Of a stretch of 64,000 bases of DNA, positions 24,567-33,119 are shown piece by piece (positions within the stretch are counted from its first letter, which is position 1; every line of letters starts with the position of its first letter). The DNA is from Actimicrobium sp034313845 (GTDB lineage: Bacteria; Pseudomonadota; Gammaproteobacteria; Burkholderiales; Burkholderiaceae_D): assembly GCF_034313845.1 (NCBI RefSeq), contig NZ_JAVIWN010000004.1. The stretch is one strand, 5' to 3'. The translations under genes and the position numbers were made by a program. Below the pieces are notes generated by a model. It did no database searches, was not told the DNA's origin, and saw nothing but the letters and a program-made list of their open reading frames with translations.

Positions 24567-25862
24567 TCAATCCTTAATCAATGTCAGGTCACCATCATAC
24601 GTTCCAATTCGGCCACCTTTTCTATCAAACATTTTCCACACCCCACCGTTATGCCCATCGGCATCGGGACTAATATAATTCTTTCCATTTCCAAAAACTT
24701 TCTGCCCATGCGGATCAAACGGCGGATCTTTAATTAACCGGTTATACCCAAGCTTGGCCGCATCCTCTGCATTAGCTTTGCGCAGCGGATTAATCGAGCA
24801 CTTCGCGTTATGCGCCCAAACCCCACCCGCCCCAACAAAATAACTCTCGGTCCCCGCGACACTGAAGTTGTACACCTGCAGCGGCAGCGCAACGGCGTCA
24901 TTGCGCAACACCAGCGCATCGCCGTGCTGGCCCGCGATGACGTCGTCGTCGGTGATGGTGCGCGCTTCGGTCCAGCCCTTGCCTTGCACCCAGAGCGGGT
25001 GTTCGTCGGTCAGTTTGAAGGTGTCGAACTCGGTTTGCAGCAGCCGGTAGCTCGGGGCGATGCGGCCGAAGGTGCGGGTGACGGTTTGCGGGTGATCGGC
25101 GTAGCTGCGCTCGTTGCGTGAAAGAACTTGCTGACCGATGGCGATCTGCTCGATCGGGAGTGGCCCCTGCGCCGTCAGCACGAGCGTCCCTGCAGCGAAA
25201 CTGGCGCAGCCAAAGTCGTGCTTGACGGCGGCGACCGCCTCGGACAATTTGCCGGTGTATCTGGTTAGCCGTGTCGCCAGCTTGAGCATGATGACGGGGC
25301 TGACGTAAGTGCCAATGACTTTGCCCATGTCGTAGGCACTGCACTGGGTCGCGCGGGTGATGGCATCGATGGCTTCCTGGCCGAGCAGTTCGGCCAGTTT
25401 CAGCAAGGTGCCTTCGGGGTCGTTGTAAAACGCCTTGCCGAGATCGATCAGGCCCAGTACGACGTCATCGACATTGCCAATCAGGCTGAACAAGTCGCCG
25501 ATCTGGTCTTTCAATCCGGTCAGCAAGCCCTTGACGAATTCATAGCCATAGACCAGCCCGTTCTTTACCTCGCCCCAGGCACTGCCCCAGAAACTCTGGT
25601 CGGCATCGCTGGCACCCTTGTTGTCGGCACCGGGCGTCGTCTTGTCGCAGACGTCTTCAATGAAGCGGCAATGGTTGGCCTCGGCCCAGGCTTGCCTGGC
25701 TTCCTTGCTGGCAAAACAGACTGGCGGCGGATTGCAGATTTGCCAGACCGGCGTGGCGGCCTGCGCCAGCGGTGCGATACCGTGGATCAGACTCATCATC
25801 ACCAGCAGGACGATGACGACCACGCGCTGCAAGGCGGTGCGCCGCAGGAAGGTCATAAGCAT
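24567..25862 (-). CDS. Polymorphic toxin: signal peptide, Hint domain, Ntox21-like RNase tip
   Basis: The 431-residue protein begins with a signal sequence (about 1-36, ending AQAA). A helical middle (90-215) follows, then a Hint (intein-like) domain from about 217: FGCASFAAGTLV with nucleophile Cys219, LTDEHPLWVQGKGW (284-297), and ending GGVWAHN352, the cleavage motif. The last 76 residues (LGYNRLIKDPPFDPHGQKVF, then YISPDADGHNGGVWK and RIGTYDGDLTLI) match the Ntox21 RNase tip pattern of CDI toxins. The Hint domain should release the tip by autoproteolysis. The tip is AT-rich, the rest GC-rich. The gene overlaps the TadE-like gene by 10 bp. The start could also be the ATG at 25856. Confidence 0.85.
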   Translation of the reverse strand: MLMTFLRRTALQRVVVIVLLVMMSLIHGIAPLAQAATPVWQICNPPPVCFASKEARQAWAEANHCRFIEDVCDKTTPGADNKGASDADQSFWGSAWGEVKNGLVYGYEFVKGLLTGLKDQIGDLFSLIGNVDDVVLGLIDLGKAFYNDPEGTLLKLAELLGQEAIDAITRATQCSAYDMGKVIGTYVSPVIMLKLATRLTRYTGKLSEAVAAVKHDFGCASFAAGTLVLTAQGPLPIEQIAIGQQVLSRNERSYADHPQTVTRTFGRIAPSYRLLQTEFDTFKLTDEHPLWVQGKGWTEARTITDDDVIAGQHGDALVLRNDAVALPLQVYNFSVAGTESYFVGAGGVWAHNAKCSINPLRKANAEDAAKLGYNRLIKDPPFDPHGQKVFGNGKNYISPDADGHNGGVWKMFDRKGGRIGTYDGDLTLIKD

Positions 25863-26713
25863 GGCGGCTCCGGAGTCGGTTCAGGGCTGGCGGGCGGCGG
25901 CTCGGTGCAAAAGGCGCTGCCGCAATCCGGCGCGGGTCCGGCTGGCGCGGATGGATCACCGGGGTCGTTCGGATGTCCGCCCTTGCCGGGACCGGGTGTC
26001 GAGGCATTGCTTCCTTCGATGGCGTCCGACTGCATCTGCACCGTGACGTGCGTGACCACCGGGATGCGACCGGCATCGATGAGAGCCGATGCCGCCGGGT
26101 CGGTGCCGTTGTCCTGCCACTGCAGATAGCGGGTGTAAAGCCGGCCCACCAGCGGCACTTGCGGCCGGTAGCCCATCGTGATGCGCAACTTGAGCAGATT
26201 GGCGTCCTGGATGTTCTGGCCGGATCGCGGCAGGATGACGCTGGCCGGTTTGAACGATTGGCCGCTATTCGGAATCACATGCCGGCTGTCGGGCAAGCGA
26301 TAGCGTGCCTGCAATGCCGGGCTGTTGAAGTCGGTAAAACTTTCTGCGGTGGGATTGAGGATGTCGATGCGGGCATTGGACCGGACGTCGCTAAGTGCAC
26401 GATCGAACGCGGCTTGCAATTGGCCGGGCGAAGTACCGCCGCCGTAGATCGGCACGAGGGCGCTGGCGTAGGCGGTTTCGATGCTGCCAAGGCTGGCGTT
26501 GGCGACACTGCCGGCGCGTGCCGCCATGAAGCTGGCGTGGTTGTACTGGTTCCTGGTGAAAGACAGCAAGCCGACCTGCAGCATCGACAAACCGGTCATC
26601 ATCAGCAGCGGGCCGATCACCGTGAATTCGATCACAGCCGAGCCGCGCGGCTTGCGCGGAAGGATGCGGATTGCGCGGGCTGTACGGCTCGCTCGGAGCG
26701 TGGTTGGTGTCAT
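25853..26713 (-). CDS. TadE-like pseudopilin coupled to the Hint toxin
   Basis: From the ATG at 26713 there are 286 residues (a GTG at 26749 would add 12). RKPRG24-SAVIE29F is a prepilin cleavage site with Glu at +5, followed by a hydrophobic helix (TVIGPLLMMTGLSMLQVGLL) and RNQYNHASFMAARAGSV, the TadE/TadG signature. The rest is a periplasmic domain ending in a Pro-rich, Cys-containing tail (residues 245-286). Tad minor pseudopilins assemble in flp pilus or type II secretion-like machines. Here no other tad gene is next to it; instead its stop overlaps the toxin start. A role in presenting or exporting the toxin is inferred from that coupling only. Confidence 0.8.
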   Translation of the reverse strand: MTPTTLRASRTARAIRILPRKPRGSAVIEFTVIGPLLMMTGLSMLQVGLLSFTRNQYNHASFMAARAGSVANASLGSIETAYASALVPIYGGGTSPGQLQAAFDRALSDVRSNARIDILNPTAESFTDFNSPALQARYRLPDSRHVIPNSGQSFKPASVILPRSGQNIQDANLLKLRITMGYRPQVPLVGRLYTRYLQWQDNGTDPAASALIDAGRIPVVTHVTVQMQSDAIEGSNASTPGPGKGGHPNDPGDPSAPAGPAPDCGSAFCTEPPPASPEPTPEPPCL

Positions 26714-27141
26714 CGATGGTGGCAAGTTGGAACCGGCAGTAGCGATCACTACTACGGGTTACAAGATGCTATCGACGACTTGCGCGCGACACCACGATTT
26801 GGTCAAGTTACTGTGCTGCTGGCAATTTCGGCGCGACACTCTCCAGCGAAATCCAAGCGCGGCAGCATTGCGGTCGCCAATATCACGCGACGGCTTGCCT
26901 GGCCAAACCCCTTGCCTGCGTCATTTCAACCAAGGACTCAACAAGGGCAGCAAGGTGATCCTCGACTTCGACGGCACAGATATGGCGGCGTCGGCCGCTA
27001 CCGGTTACCGATCGTGTAAGGTGCAAGAAAGAAAACAACCGCATAATGTCTGGCAATCCCATCCGGTAACCGGCACATTCATCCAGCACGATCACCGCCG
27101 CATTCTCGCCAAGAAGAAAAAGGCCCACCTCAGGAGACAGC
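26714..27141. other. Divergent intergenic region without a supported gene
   Basis: This 428-bp gap lies between the toxin operon (leftward) and the CoA-transferase gene (rightward) and should contain both promoters. Short frames occur on both strands but none has recognisable residues or a good ribosome site. Composition is intermediate between the toxin tip and the core genes. Confidence 0.4.
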
Positions 27142-28437
27142 ATGTCCGCACAAGAGTCTTATCGCAGCAAGCGCACCACCGCCGAAGCGGCTATCCGTCT
27201 GATTCGCCATGGCGATGCGGTCATCGTGCCGACCGGTGTCGGCGAGCCACCGACCCTGTTGACGGCGCTATCGGAACACCGACGCGATTTTCAGGATGTG
27301 AAGGTGCTGCAAATTCTGGCAGTGCGCAAATACGGCTACTTCGATCCGGAGACCGCCAGCAATGTGCGGCACGCGGCACTGTTCTTCGGACCGGCGTCGC
27401 GCGCGGCCGGGCAAGCCGGTTGGGCAGACTTCATCCCGAATTATTTTTCCGAAATCCCGGCCATGATCCGGCAGGGCCAGGTTGCCGCCGACGTGGTGCT
27501 GTCGATCGCCTCACCGATGGACGAGCATGGTTATTTTTCACTCAGCCTCGGTACCGATTACACGATGGCAGCAGTCGAGAAGGCCCGCGTCATCGTGCTG
27601 GAAGTCAATCCGAACGTGCCGTTCACGAATGGCAATTGCCACATCCATATTTCGCAAGTCACTGCCCTGGTCGAAAGCGATGAAGCATTGACCGAAGTCG
27701 GCATGCCGGTCATCGGTCCGGTCCAGCAAGCCATCGGCAGTTATGTTGCCGACCTGATCGACGATGGTTCGACACTGCAGATCGGCTACGGCGGGATTCC
27801 TGATGCGGTGGTGCTGCAACTGAGCGCCAAGAAAAACCTTGGTATCCATTCCGAAATGATCGGCGACGGCATCCTGTCGCTGGTCGAAAGCGGCGCGGTC
27901 GATTGCAGCAAGAAGACCTTCATGAAGGGCAAGATTGTCGGCACCTTCGTGCTCGGTTCACGCAAGCTTTACAAGTTCATCGATCGCAATCCGATGGTCG
28001 AAATGCATCCGTCAGACTTCACCAATGACCCGTATCTGGCCGGCCAGAACAACAAACTGGCCGCCATCAATGCGACCCTGCAGGTCGATCTGCTTGGCCA
28101 GTGCGGCTCTGAAAGCCTGGCGTCAATGCCGTACTCCGGCACCGGCGGCCAGAGTGATTTCGTGCGCGCGGCCAATCGTTCCGAAGGCGGCAAGGCCTTC
28201 ATCGTCGTGCCTGCCACGGCCAAGGGCGACACGATTTCACGCATCGCGCCGGTACTGTGTCCGGGCACGCATGTCAGTACCAGCAAGAATGATGTGAACT
28301 ACGTGGTCACCGAATTTGGTGTCGCCCAGCTGCGTGGCAAATCAGGCAGCCAGCGGGCACGCGAAATGATTTCCATCGCCCATCCGGATTTTCGAGCTGA
28401 ACTGACGCAGGCCGCCAAGAAGATGGGGTTGTTATAG
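27142..28437 (+). CDS. Acetyl-CoA hydrolase/4-hydroxybutyrate CoA-transferase family protein
   Basis: The 431-residue protein has the family-I/AcH CoA-transferase pattern: PTGVGEPPTLLTAL near the start, LQIGYGGIPDAV (212-223) and GIHSEMIGDG with Glu238, the residue that forms the glutamyl-CoA thioester. MPYSGTGGQSDFVRAA and the C-terminal VVTEFGVAQLRGKS are also conserved. It moves CoA between acetate or butyrate-type acids, or hydrolyses acetyl-CoA, in the cytoplasm. It stands alone, so the substrate is undecided. Confidence 0.9.
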   Translation: MSAQESYRSKRTTAEAAIRLIRHGDAVIVPTGVGEPPTLLTALSEHRRDFQDVKVLQILAVRKYGYFDPETASNVRHAALFFGPASRAAGQAGWADFIPNYFSEIPAMIRQGQVAADVVLSIASPMDEHGYFSLSLGTDYTMAAVEKARVIVLEVNPNVPFTNGNCHIHISQVTALVESDEALTEVGMPVIGPVQQAIGSYVADLIDDGSTLQIGYGGIPDAVVLQLSAKKNLGIHSEMIGDGILSLVESGAVDCSKKTFMKGKIVGTFVLGSRKLYKFIDRNPMVEMHPSDFTNDPYLAGQNNKLAAINATLQVDLLGQCGSESLASMPYSGTGGQSDFVRAANRSEGGKAFIVVPATAKGDTISRIAPVLCPGTHVSTSKNDVNYVVTEFGVAQLRGKSGSQRAREMISIAHPDFRAELTQAAKKMGLL

Positions 28438-28480
28438 ACAACCGACTCACGAACCTGCCCGTGGCGGCGACAGCGGCGGA

Positions 28481-29620
28481 TTACGCATCAGCCAGCACTC
28501 CAGCCAACTCGCCCGCCGCGATTTTCTGATCGACCAGCTCCATGATGCGTTTCTTGTGTTCGATGCTGACATCGTGGAGGTAGGAATTGATGCCAAGCGT
28601 CTTGCTGCGGTGATTGTCAATGCCGACCGTTCTTTTGGATCGCATGAAGTTTTCCAGCGTCGTCAATTGTCCTTTGCTATCCCTGATGGGCAACTGGAGA
28701 TTCGCCATCGATTGCTCGGTCACAAACTTCGTGCACTGTGCGGTAAAGCACAACTCCTCCGGCATTCTGAAAAGATAAAAATTGTGAACATTCAGCTCCG
28801 GCACAACGAACCGGGACACGCTTCGCACCGGTGCCGCTGGCTCCTCGACGACCTTGGCATTGACCTTGGCATTGATCTTATCAACCAGATCGTCCACCGT
28901 GAATGCACGGCAAAGTATTTCAAACGCATCGGTGATGCACGACTGCGCATCGGCCTGACGGGTACCAACATTCAACATGACTTTGCAATCCGGAAAACTT
29001 AGTCCCGCGCGGCGATACCCCTTGGTCATGGAACCCGAGTTTGAGTCAAAGATCAGTACGTACTTGACCTCATCCTTGCGCACGAAGAGCACCGGAATGG
29101 CATGTTGCTGGCCCAGCGTCAGGATCACTCCCACCGGACCCGGTTGATGGAAGATGTCAGCGGGAAGTGTTTTACTGAAAAGCGCCAAACGCTTGGTCCG
29201 GCTAAACAGCGGCTCGTCGTATTTTTGCTGGTCCTCGATGCGCAGATCGTGCCCGGTCCTCGCGACAAAATCGTCGACCAGCAGCGCCAAGCCCTTCGGG
29301 GTCGGCTGGCAAATCATCGGTTCGACCATCACATGGTTGATGTTTTTCCTGTACCCCGAGCCGATTTCGCGGAAGTAGTCATCATATTTGCCGGACTCGT
29401 CTTCGCGGTCCTCTTCGGACTCCATCGAAGCAGCAGCCTCCAGCACATTGATCGCAGCAAGCGGATTTGACGGGACAGTGATGTGACGGTTTTTTACGGC
29501 GTGGGCACCGCCCGACAAGGCACCGGGGAAGGTCCGCGTCGGCACAAGAGCGCATGGCGATGCCAGCGCATCGGGCGACGTGATCGGAAAATGCAGGGAG
29601 GCGCGGCGTATTTTTTCCAT
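28481..29620 (-). CDS. YopJ/AvrRxv-family acetyltransferase-like protein (type III effector candidate)
   Basis: The 379-residue protein has a polar, Ser/Ala-rich N-terminus and a central domain with the catalytic spacing of the YopJ (C55) family: QQH173AIPVLFVRKDEVKYVLI, FD192SNS, and then RQADAQSC228ITDAFEIL. YopJ itself has His, Glu (FEP) and Cys (QRSSSECGIF) in the same order and similar distance; here Asp takes the place of Glu, as in some members. YopJ enzymes acetylate Ser, Thr or Lys of host proteins. A GGAACC hrp-box-like motif lies about 95 bp upstream. No secretion apparatus is in the window. The family call is based on visible catalytic motifs, not on a search. Confidence 0.7.
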   Translation of the reverse strand: MEKIRRASLHFPITSPDALASPCALVPTRTFPGALSGGAHAVKNRHITVPSNPLAAINVLEAAASMESEEDREDESGKYDDYFREIGSGYRKNINHVMVEPMICQPTPKGLALLVDDFVARTGHDLRIEDQQKYDEPLFSRTKRLALFSKTLPADIFHQPGPVGVILTLGQQHAIPVLFVRKDEVKYVLIFDSNSGSMTKGYRRAGLSFPDCKVMLNVGTRQADAQSCITDAFEILCRAFTVDDLVDKINAKVNAKVVEEPAAPVRSVSRFVVPELNVHNFYLFRMPEELCFTAQCTKFVTEQSMANLQLPIRDSKGQLTTLENFMRSKRTVGIDNHRSKTLGINSYLHDVSIEHKKRIMELVDQKIAAGELAGVLADA

Positions 29621-29692
29621 TGGTGGATTGACCTGTGTTGATCATGAAGGAAACCCGCCATCCATGACGGATCAGTGTCGCCACGGCACCGG

Positions 29693-29720
29693 GAAGCGGC
29701 TGCAGATCACGCGCGGTTCC
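29693..29720 (-). promoter_or_regulatory. hrp-box-like motif upstream of the YopJ-like gene
   Basis: On the minus strand GGAACC (29715-29720) is followed by 15 bp and CCGCTTC (29693-29699). The HrpL consensus is GGAACC-N15-16-CCACNNA, so the -35 part is perfect and the -10 part partial. It sits about 73 bp upstream of the ATG. Confidence 0.45.
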
Positions 29721-29818
29721 AAGCGAGAAAGGACAGGAGGACCGGACCATGGACCACCTTGAGTAACCATGGCGCTTGCGAAGTTCCATACCGGCGGCAC
29801 TCGGCATGCTAAACGCCA

Positions 29819-30829
29819 TTACGCCCGATGCAGGGCCTGCAATAACGCAATACCGTCCCATTGCCTCGCCGCGCCGTTTTCTGCTTCTCGCACCAGTTCC
29901 ACCAGCAACCGGTTGGCTGGCGCAGCCCGGCCAAGCGAGGCGGCCAGGGCCACCACGGCCCCGTTGAGGTAAGCGATTTCGGTCTGTCGCCCGGCCTGCA
30001 GGTCTTCCCACATCGACGAGCGTGCCTCGGGGTCGATGCGCAACATTTTTGCCGCGATCCGTTTGAACAACCAGTCCGGCAAGCGCAACAGCAGCGGCAA
30101 TCTGCGTGGCGGGATGGCCGCGACTTGCACAGGAGCGATTCCGGCGGCGTCCAGCATGGCCAGGGCTTCGTCAATCAACAGTGCGAGGCAGCTTCGCCAG
30201 GCACGTTGTGACAACTGGGTTTTCAGGGGTAAGCCGGACAGCGCATTGAGCGGATTATTCAGGTTCAGTAGCAGCTTGCCCCACTGCACTTCGAGAAAGT
30301 CGGTGCGCTCGATCAGCGGCAAGTGAGCGCTGGCAAACAAGGGCAACCAGGCCGCCAGCAGTGGCGAGGCCTCCACCATCAACTCGCCTTGCGTGCCGCG
30401 ATGCAATCGTCCGTCATCGGTTTGCACGACATTGAAAGGCACCATGCCGCCCAGCACTTCCCTGTCAGGCAACAATTGCCGCAACGTGACGACGTTGCCT
30501 ATGCCATTCTGCAAGCTCAGGACTGGCGCGACCGGATTGGCATGCTGAAGGATGAGTCCTGCCGCAGCAGCGGTGTCGCTGCTCTTGACAGTGAGCAGGA
30601 TCAGGTCGGCGCTGGCCAGTACGTGCGGGTCAAGGTGATAAGGGACATCGCTGCCCGCAAGACGCACTTCGCGTTGCTGCATGTCGGACAGCATCAGTCC
30701 GTGTTGCAGCAGGCGTTGGCGCATACGCTCACGTCCGATCAGGACCACGTCGGCACCCGCATCGAGCAGAGCGCCACCGACATACGTGCCGATCGAACCA
30801 CTGCCCAGCACCACGAGTCGCCTTGTCAT
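29819..30829 (-). CDS. panE: 2-dehydropantoate 2-reductase (ketopantoate reductase family)
   Basis: The 336-residue protein has the NADPH-binding motif VLGSGSIGTYVGGAL, LLTVKSSDT and LSLQNGIGN, then EVQWGKLLLNLNNPLNALSG with the catalytic Lys of PanE. It reduces ketopantoate to pantoate in pantothenate synthesis; some paralogues act on other 2-oxo acids. It overlaps the DUF1275 gene upstream by four bases. Confidence 0.85.
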   Translation of the reverse strand: MTRRLVVLGSGSIGTYVGGALLDAGADVVLIGRERMRQRLLQHGLMLSDMQQREVRLAGSDVPYHLDPHVLASADLILLTVKSSDTAAAAGLILQHANPVAPVLSLQNGIGNVVTLRQLLPDREVLGGMVPFNVVQTDDGRLHRGTQGELMVEASPLLAAWLPLFASAHLPLIERTDFLEVQWGKLLLNLNNPLNALSGLPLKTQLSQRAWRSCLALLIDEALAMLDAAGIAPVQVAAIPPRRLPLLLRLPDWLFKRIAAKMLRIDPEARSSMWEDLQAGRQTEIAYLNGAVVALAASLGRAAPANRLLVELVREAENGAARQWDGIALLQALHRA

Positions 30830-31632
30830 GGTTCAGGCGTTTTATCGGCGTCGACCGGCATCGATGGTTTGAGTATCCGCAAGTTCGGCAAGTGCGGGGC
30901 GATGTCGTCGAACATCGGAATGGCCGCCATCACCAGCAGCACTACCGCCAACGGCAGCGTGGCGCTAAAGCCCATATGCTTGAAGCCGAAGGCCCCGACC
31001 ACGCCACCTACCAGGAACATACTCAGGATCAGGCTATGTATCCCAAGTTTGTCACGGTCGGCTCGCACCAGACTGCTGGTACCGTCCTTGTGCCGGCGAT
31101 TCCAGTAAATCAGCTTGCCCAATTCGATGCCCAAGTCCGTGACCAGACCGGTGACATGCGTGGTGCGGATCTGGGCTTGCGACAGCTTGGTGACGATGGC
31201 ATTTTGCAAGCCCATGATGAAACACAGCACCATCACGGTGATCGGCAAGATCACACTCACATAGGATTCAAGGTTCGCGCCCAGCAAACCGAACAGCAGC
31301 AGCAGGATCGCTTCGAGCGCAAGAGACGTCGCGTATTCACTGTACATCTGCCGATGCCGGGCCCAGTTGATCAGGATCGCCGTCGTGGCAGCACCGGAAA
31401 TGAAGGCAATCAACGCACAGAAGCCGGCAAACACCATCAGGAAATTACCCAACACAAACTCATCGGCAATCATCGACACGATCCCGGTCATGTGCGATGT
31501 GTATTGCTGGACCGCCAGAAATCCACCGGCATTGACCGCTCCGGCGACGAAGGCCAGGACCGCACCGAGCTGACGATTAGCGCGACGCGTGCGAACGGTG
31601 CCGGTGAGATTGCGCAAGAACGGGACTGGCAT
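30826..31632 (-). CDS. DUF1275 (YoaK-type) membrane protein
   Basis: The ATG at 31632 gives 268 residues. Six or so hydrophobic helices are visible; AFVAGAVNAGGFLAVQQYTS, HMTGIVS and GLQNAIVTKLSQAQIRTTHV, TGLVTDLG are the conserved DUF1275 loops. Members are integral inner-membrane proteins of unknown transport function. The gene is translationally coupled to panE downstream. Confidence 0.87.
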   Translation of the reverse strand: MPVPFLRNLTGTVRTRRANRQLGAVLAFVAGAVNAGGFLAVQQYTSHMTGIVSMIADEFVLGNFLMVFAGFCALIAFISGAATTAILINWARHRQMYSEYATSLALEAILLLLFGLLGANLESYVSVILPITVMVLCFIMGLQNAIVTKLSQAQIRTTHVTGLVTDLGIELGKLIYWNRRHKDGTSSLVRADRDKLGIHSLILSMFLVGGVVGAFGFKHMGFSATLPLAVVLLVMAAIPMFDDIAPHLPNLRILKPSMPVDADKTPEP

Positions 31633-31706
31633 GTCGACCCTGAAGAAATAAGTTAGCCGACAGTGTAACGCCAGCCAGCGCTGCGACTGCCGCCTATACT
31701 GCGTCA

Positions 31707-32216
31707 ATGAAAAATTTGCCTGACAAGGATACGCGTAGCGGGTTGCTCGGCGGTCTATCCCCTGTCCTCGACAGCACAACCCGCATCCTGATTCTCGGCA
31801 GTTTTCCGGGTGTCGCTTCGCTCGCCGCAGGCCAGTATTACGCGCATCCGCGCAACCAGTTCTGGCCGCTACTGGCGGACGTGCTTCAGCAACCGCTGGC
31901 TGCCATGCCTTACCCGGAACGGCTGCAATACCTGCTCTCACAGGGCATCGGTCTGTGGGACGTGATCGACAGTTGCCAGCGCCGTGGCAGTCTCGATAGC
32001 GCAATCCGTGATGCGCGCGCCAACGACCTCGTCCGCTTGCAAAGCGACTGCCCGCAACTGCGCCGGGTCTGCTTCAATGGCAAGACCTCGGCTAAATTTG
32101 CAACCGAGTTTATGGCATGCGGCATCGACACGCTGGTGCTGCCATCCTCGTCACCAGCCAATGCCATGTCAAGCTTTGCGCAGAAACTGGCGCACTGGCG
32201 CGGTATCATCGCGTAA
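31707..32216 (+). CDS. DNA-deoxyinosine glycosylase / uracil-DNA glycosylase family protein
   Basis: The 169-residue protein has ILGSFPGVASLAAGQYYAHP, NQFWPLL (motif 1 and the DNA-binding region of the UDG superfamily 6, hypoxanthine-DNA glycosylase type), GLWDVIDSCQRRGSLDSAI, CFNGKTSA and a C-terminal LPSSSPANA (motif 2). These enzymes remove deaminated bases (hypoxanthine from adenine) for base-excision repair. It is a single gene, 25 bp ahead of the spermidine-synthase-like gene. Confidence 0.88.
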   Translation: MKNLPDKDTRSGLLGGLSPVLDSTTRILILGSFPGVASLAAGQYYAHPRNQFWPLLADVLQQPLAAMPYPERLQYLLSQGIGLWDVIDSCQRRGSLDSAIRDARANDLVRLQSDCPQLRRVCFNGKTSAKFATEFMACGIDTLVLPSSSPANAMSSFAQKLAHWRGIIA

Positions 32217-32240
32217 CTTTTTTCAGGTAGCGAATTCACC

Positions 32241-33068
32241 ATGCTCATCAAACGCAAGTCCATCGAAGCCCAGGCCAATCACAAGATCGGCCCCGGCAAA
32301 AAACCCTTCGTCGCGCCGGTCTCGAAACCGCCACGCAAAATCCGATACGCGCCGGTCACCTTGTCCGAACAGGACGGCGTGCGCTTTCTGCATTTTGGAA
32401 CCGAGTGGGTGCAAGGCGCGATGCGGCTGCGCAAACCCGACTGGCTCGAACTGGAATACGCACAGCAAATGATGGCGTGGATGCTCTTCATCGACAACCC
32501 GGAGCACGTGGTGCAACTGGGACTGGGGACCGGGGCGCTGACCAAGTTCTGTTACCGCACCTTTGTCGAAACCCGGGTCACTGCGGTCGAGCTCAATCCG
32601 TCGGTCATCACCATTTGCGAGACGATGTTCAAGATGCCGCCGGAAGATCATCGTCTGCGCGTGCTCGAAATGGATGCCGATGACTTCGTCAATGATCCTG
32701 CGAACCTGGAGTCGGTCGATGCGATGCAAGTCGATTTGTATGACGCGACAGCCAAGGGACCGGTGCTGGAATCAGCCGAATTTTATCAATCCTGTGCGGC
32801 TTGCCTGCGCCCGGACGGCATCATGACGGTCAATCTGTTTGGCGACCATCCCAGTTTCAATCGCAACCTGAAGGCCATGCGGTTTGTTTTTGATGACGTG
32901 ATCTGTTTGCCGGAAGTCCATGAGGGCAATGTCGTGGTCCTGGCATTCCGGCGACGACGCCAGATCGACTTTGCCGAGCTCGATGCACTGGCCGCGACCG
33001 TGGTGGCGCGCACCAAGTTGCCGGCCAAGAGCTGGGTCAACGGGATCAAGCAGTGGGTGGAGAAATAA
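32241..33068 (+). CDS. Spermidine synthase-like methyltransferase-fold protein
   Basis: The 275-residue protein has a Rossmann fold with VVQLGLGTGALTKFCYR, TAVELNPSVITICETMF, and VDAMQVDLYDATAKGP, matching the spermine/spermidine synthase core. The N-terminal 35 residues are basic and unlike SpeE. Key aminopropyltransferase residues (D-D or G-G-G-D-G) are altered: GLGTGA replaces GGGDGG, so true polyamine synthesis is doubtful. The family is common in Burkholderiales without known function. Confidence 0.8.
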   Translation: MLIKRKSIEAQANHKIGPGKKPFVAPVSKPPRKIRYAPVTLSEQDGVRFLHFGTEWVQGAMRLRKPDWLELEYAQQMMAWMLFIDNPEHVVQLGLGTGALTKFCYRTFVETRVTAVELNPSVITICETMFKMPPEDHRLRVLEMDADDFVNDPANLESVDAMQVDLYDATAKGPVLESAEFYQSCAACLRPDGIMTVNLFGDHPSFNRNLKAMRFVFDDVICLPEVHEGNVVVLAFRRRRQIDFAELDALAATVVARTKLPAKSWVNGIKQWVEK

Positions 33069-33077
33069 CGCTGCTGG

Positions 33078-33110
33078 CAAGTTGGGCACAATAAAGTTGT
33101 GCCCAACTTG
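33078..33110. terminator. Bidirectional hairpin between convergent genes
   Basis: CAAGTTGGGCACAA (33078-33091) and its perfect complement (33097-33110) enclose a 5-base loop. It lies between two convergent stop codons, so it can serve as terminator for both sides; there is no strong T tract. Confidence 0.7.
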
Positions 33111-33119
33111 TTGTGGACC

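Noticed and set aside
24567..25862. Hint domain as a splicing intein or homing element
   Set aside because: No endonuclease and no C-terminal extein continuation; the order signal-Hint-RNase tip followed by immunity genes fits a polymorphic toxin.
26883..27143. 86-residue minus-strand frame upstream of the CoA-transferase
   Set aside because: Poor start, no motif; probably promoter-region sequence.
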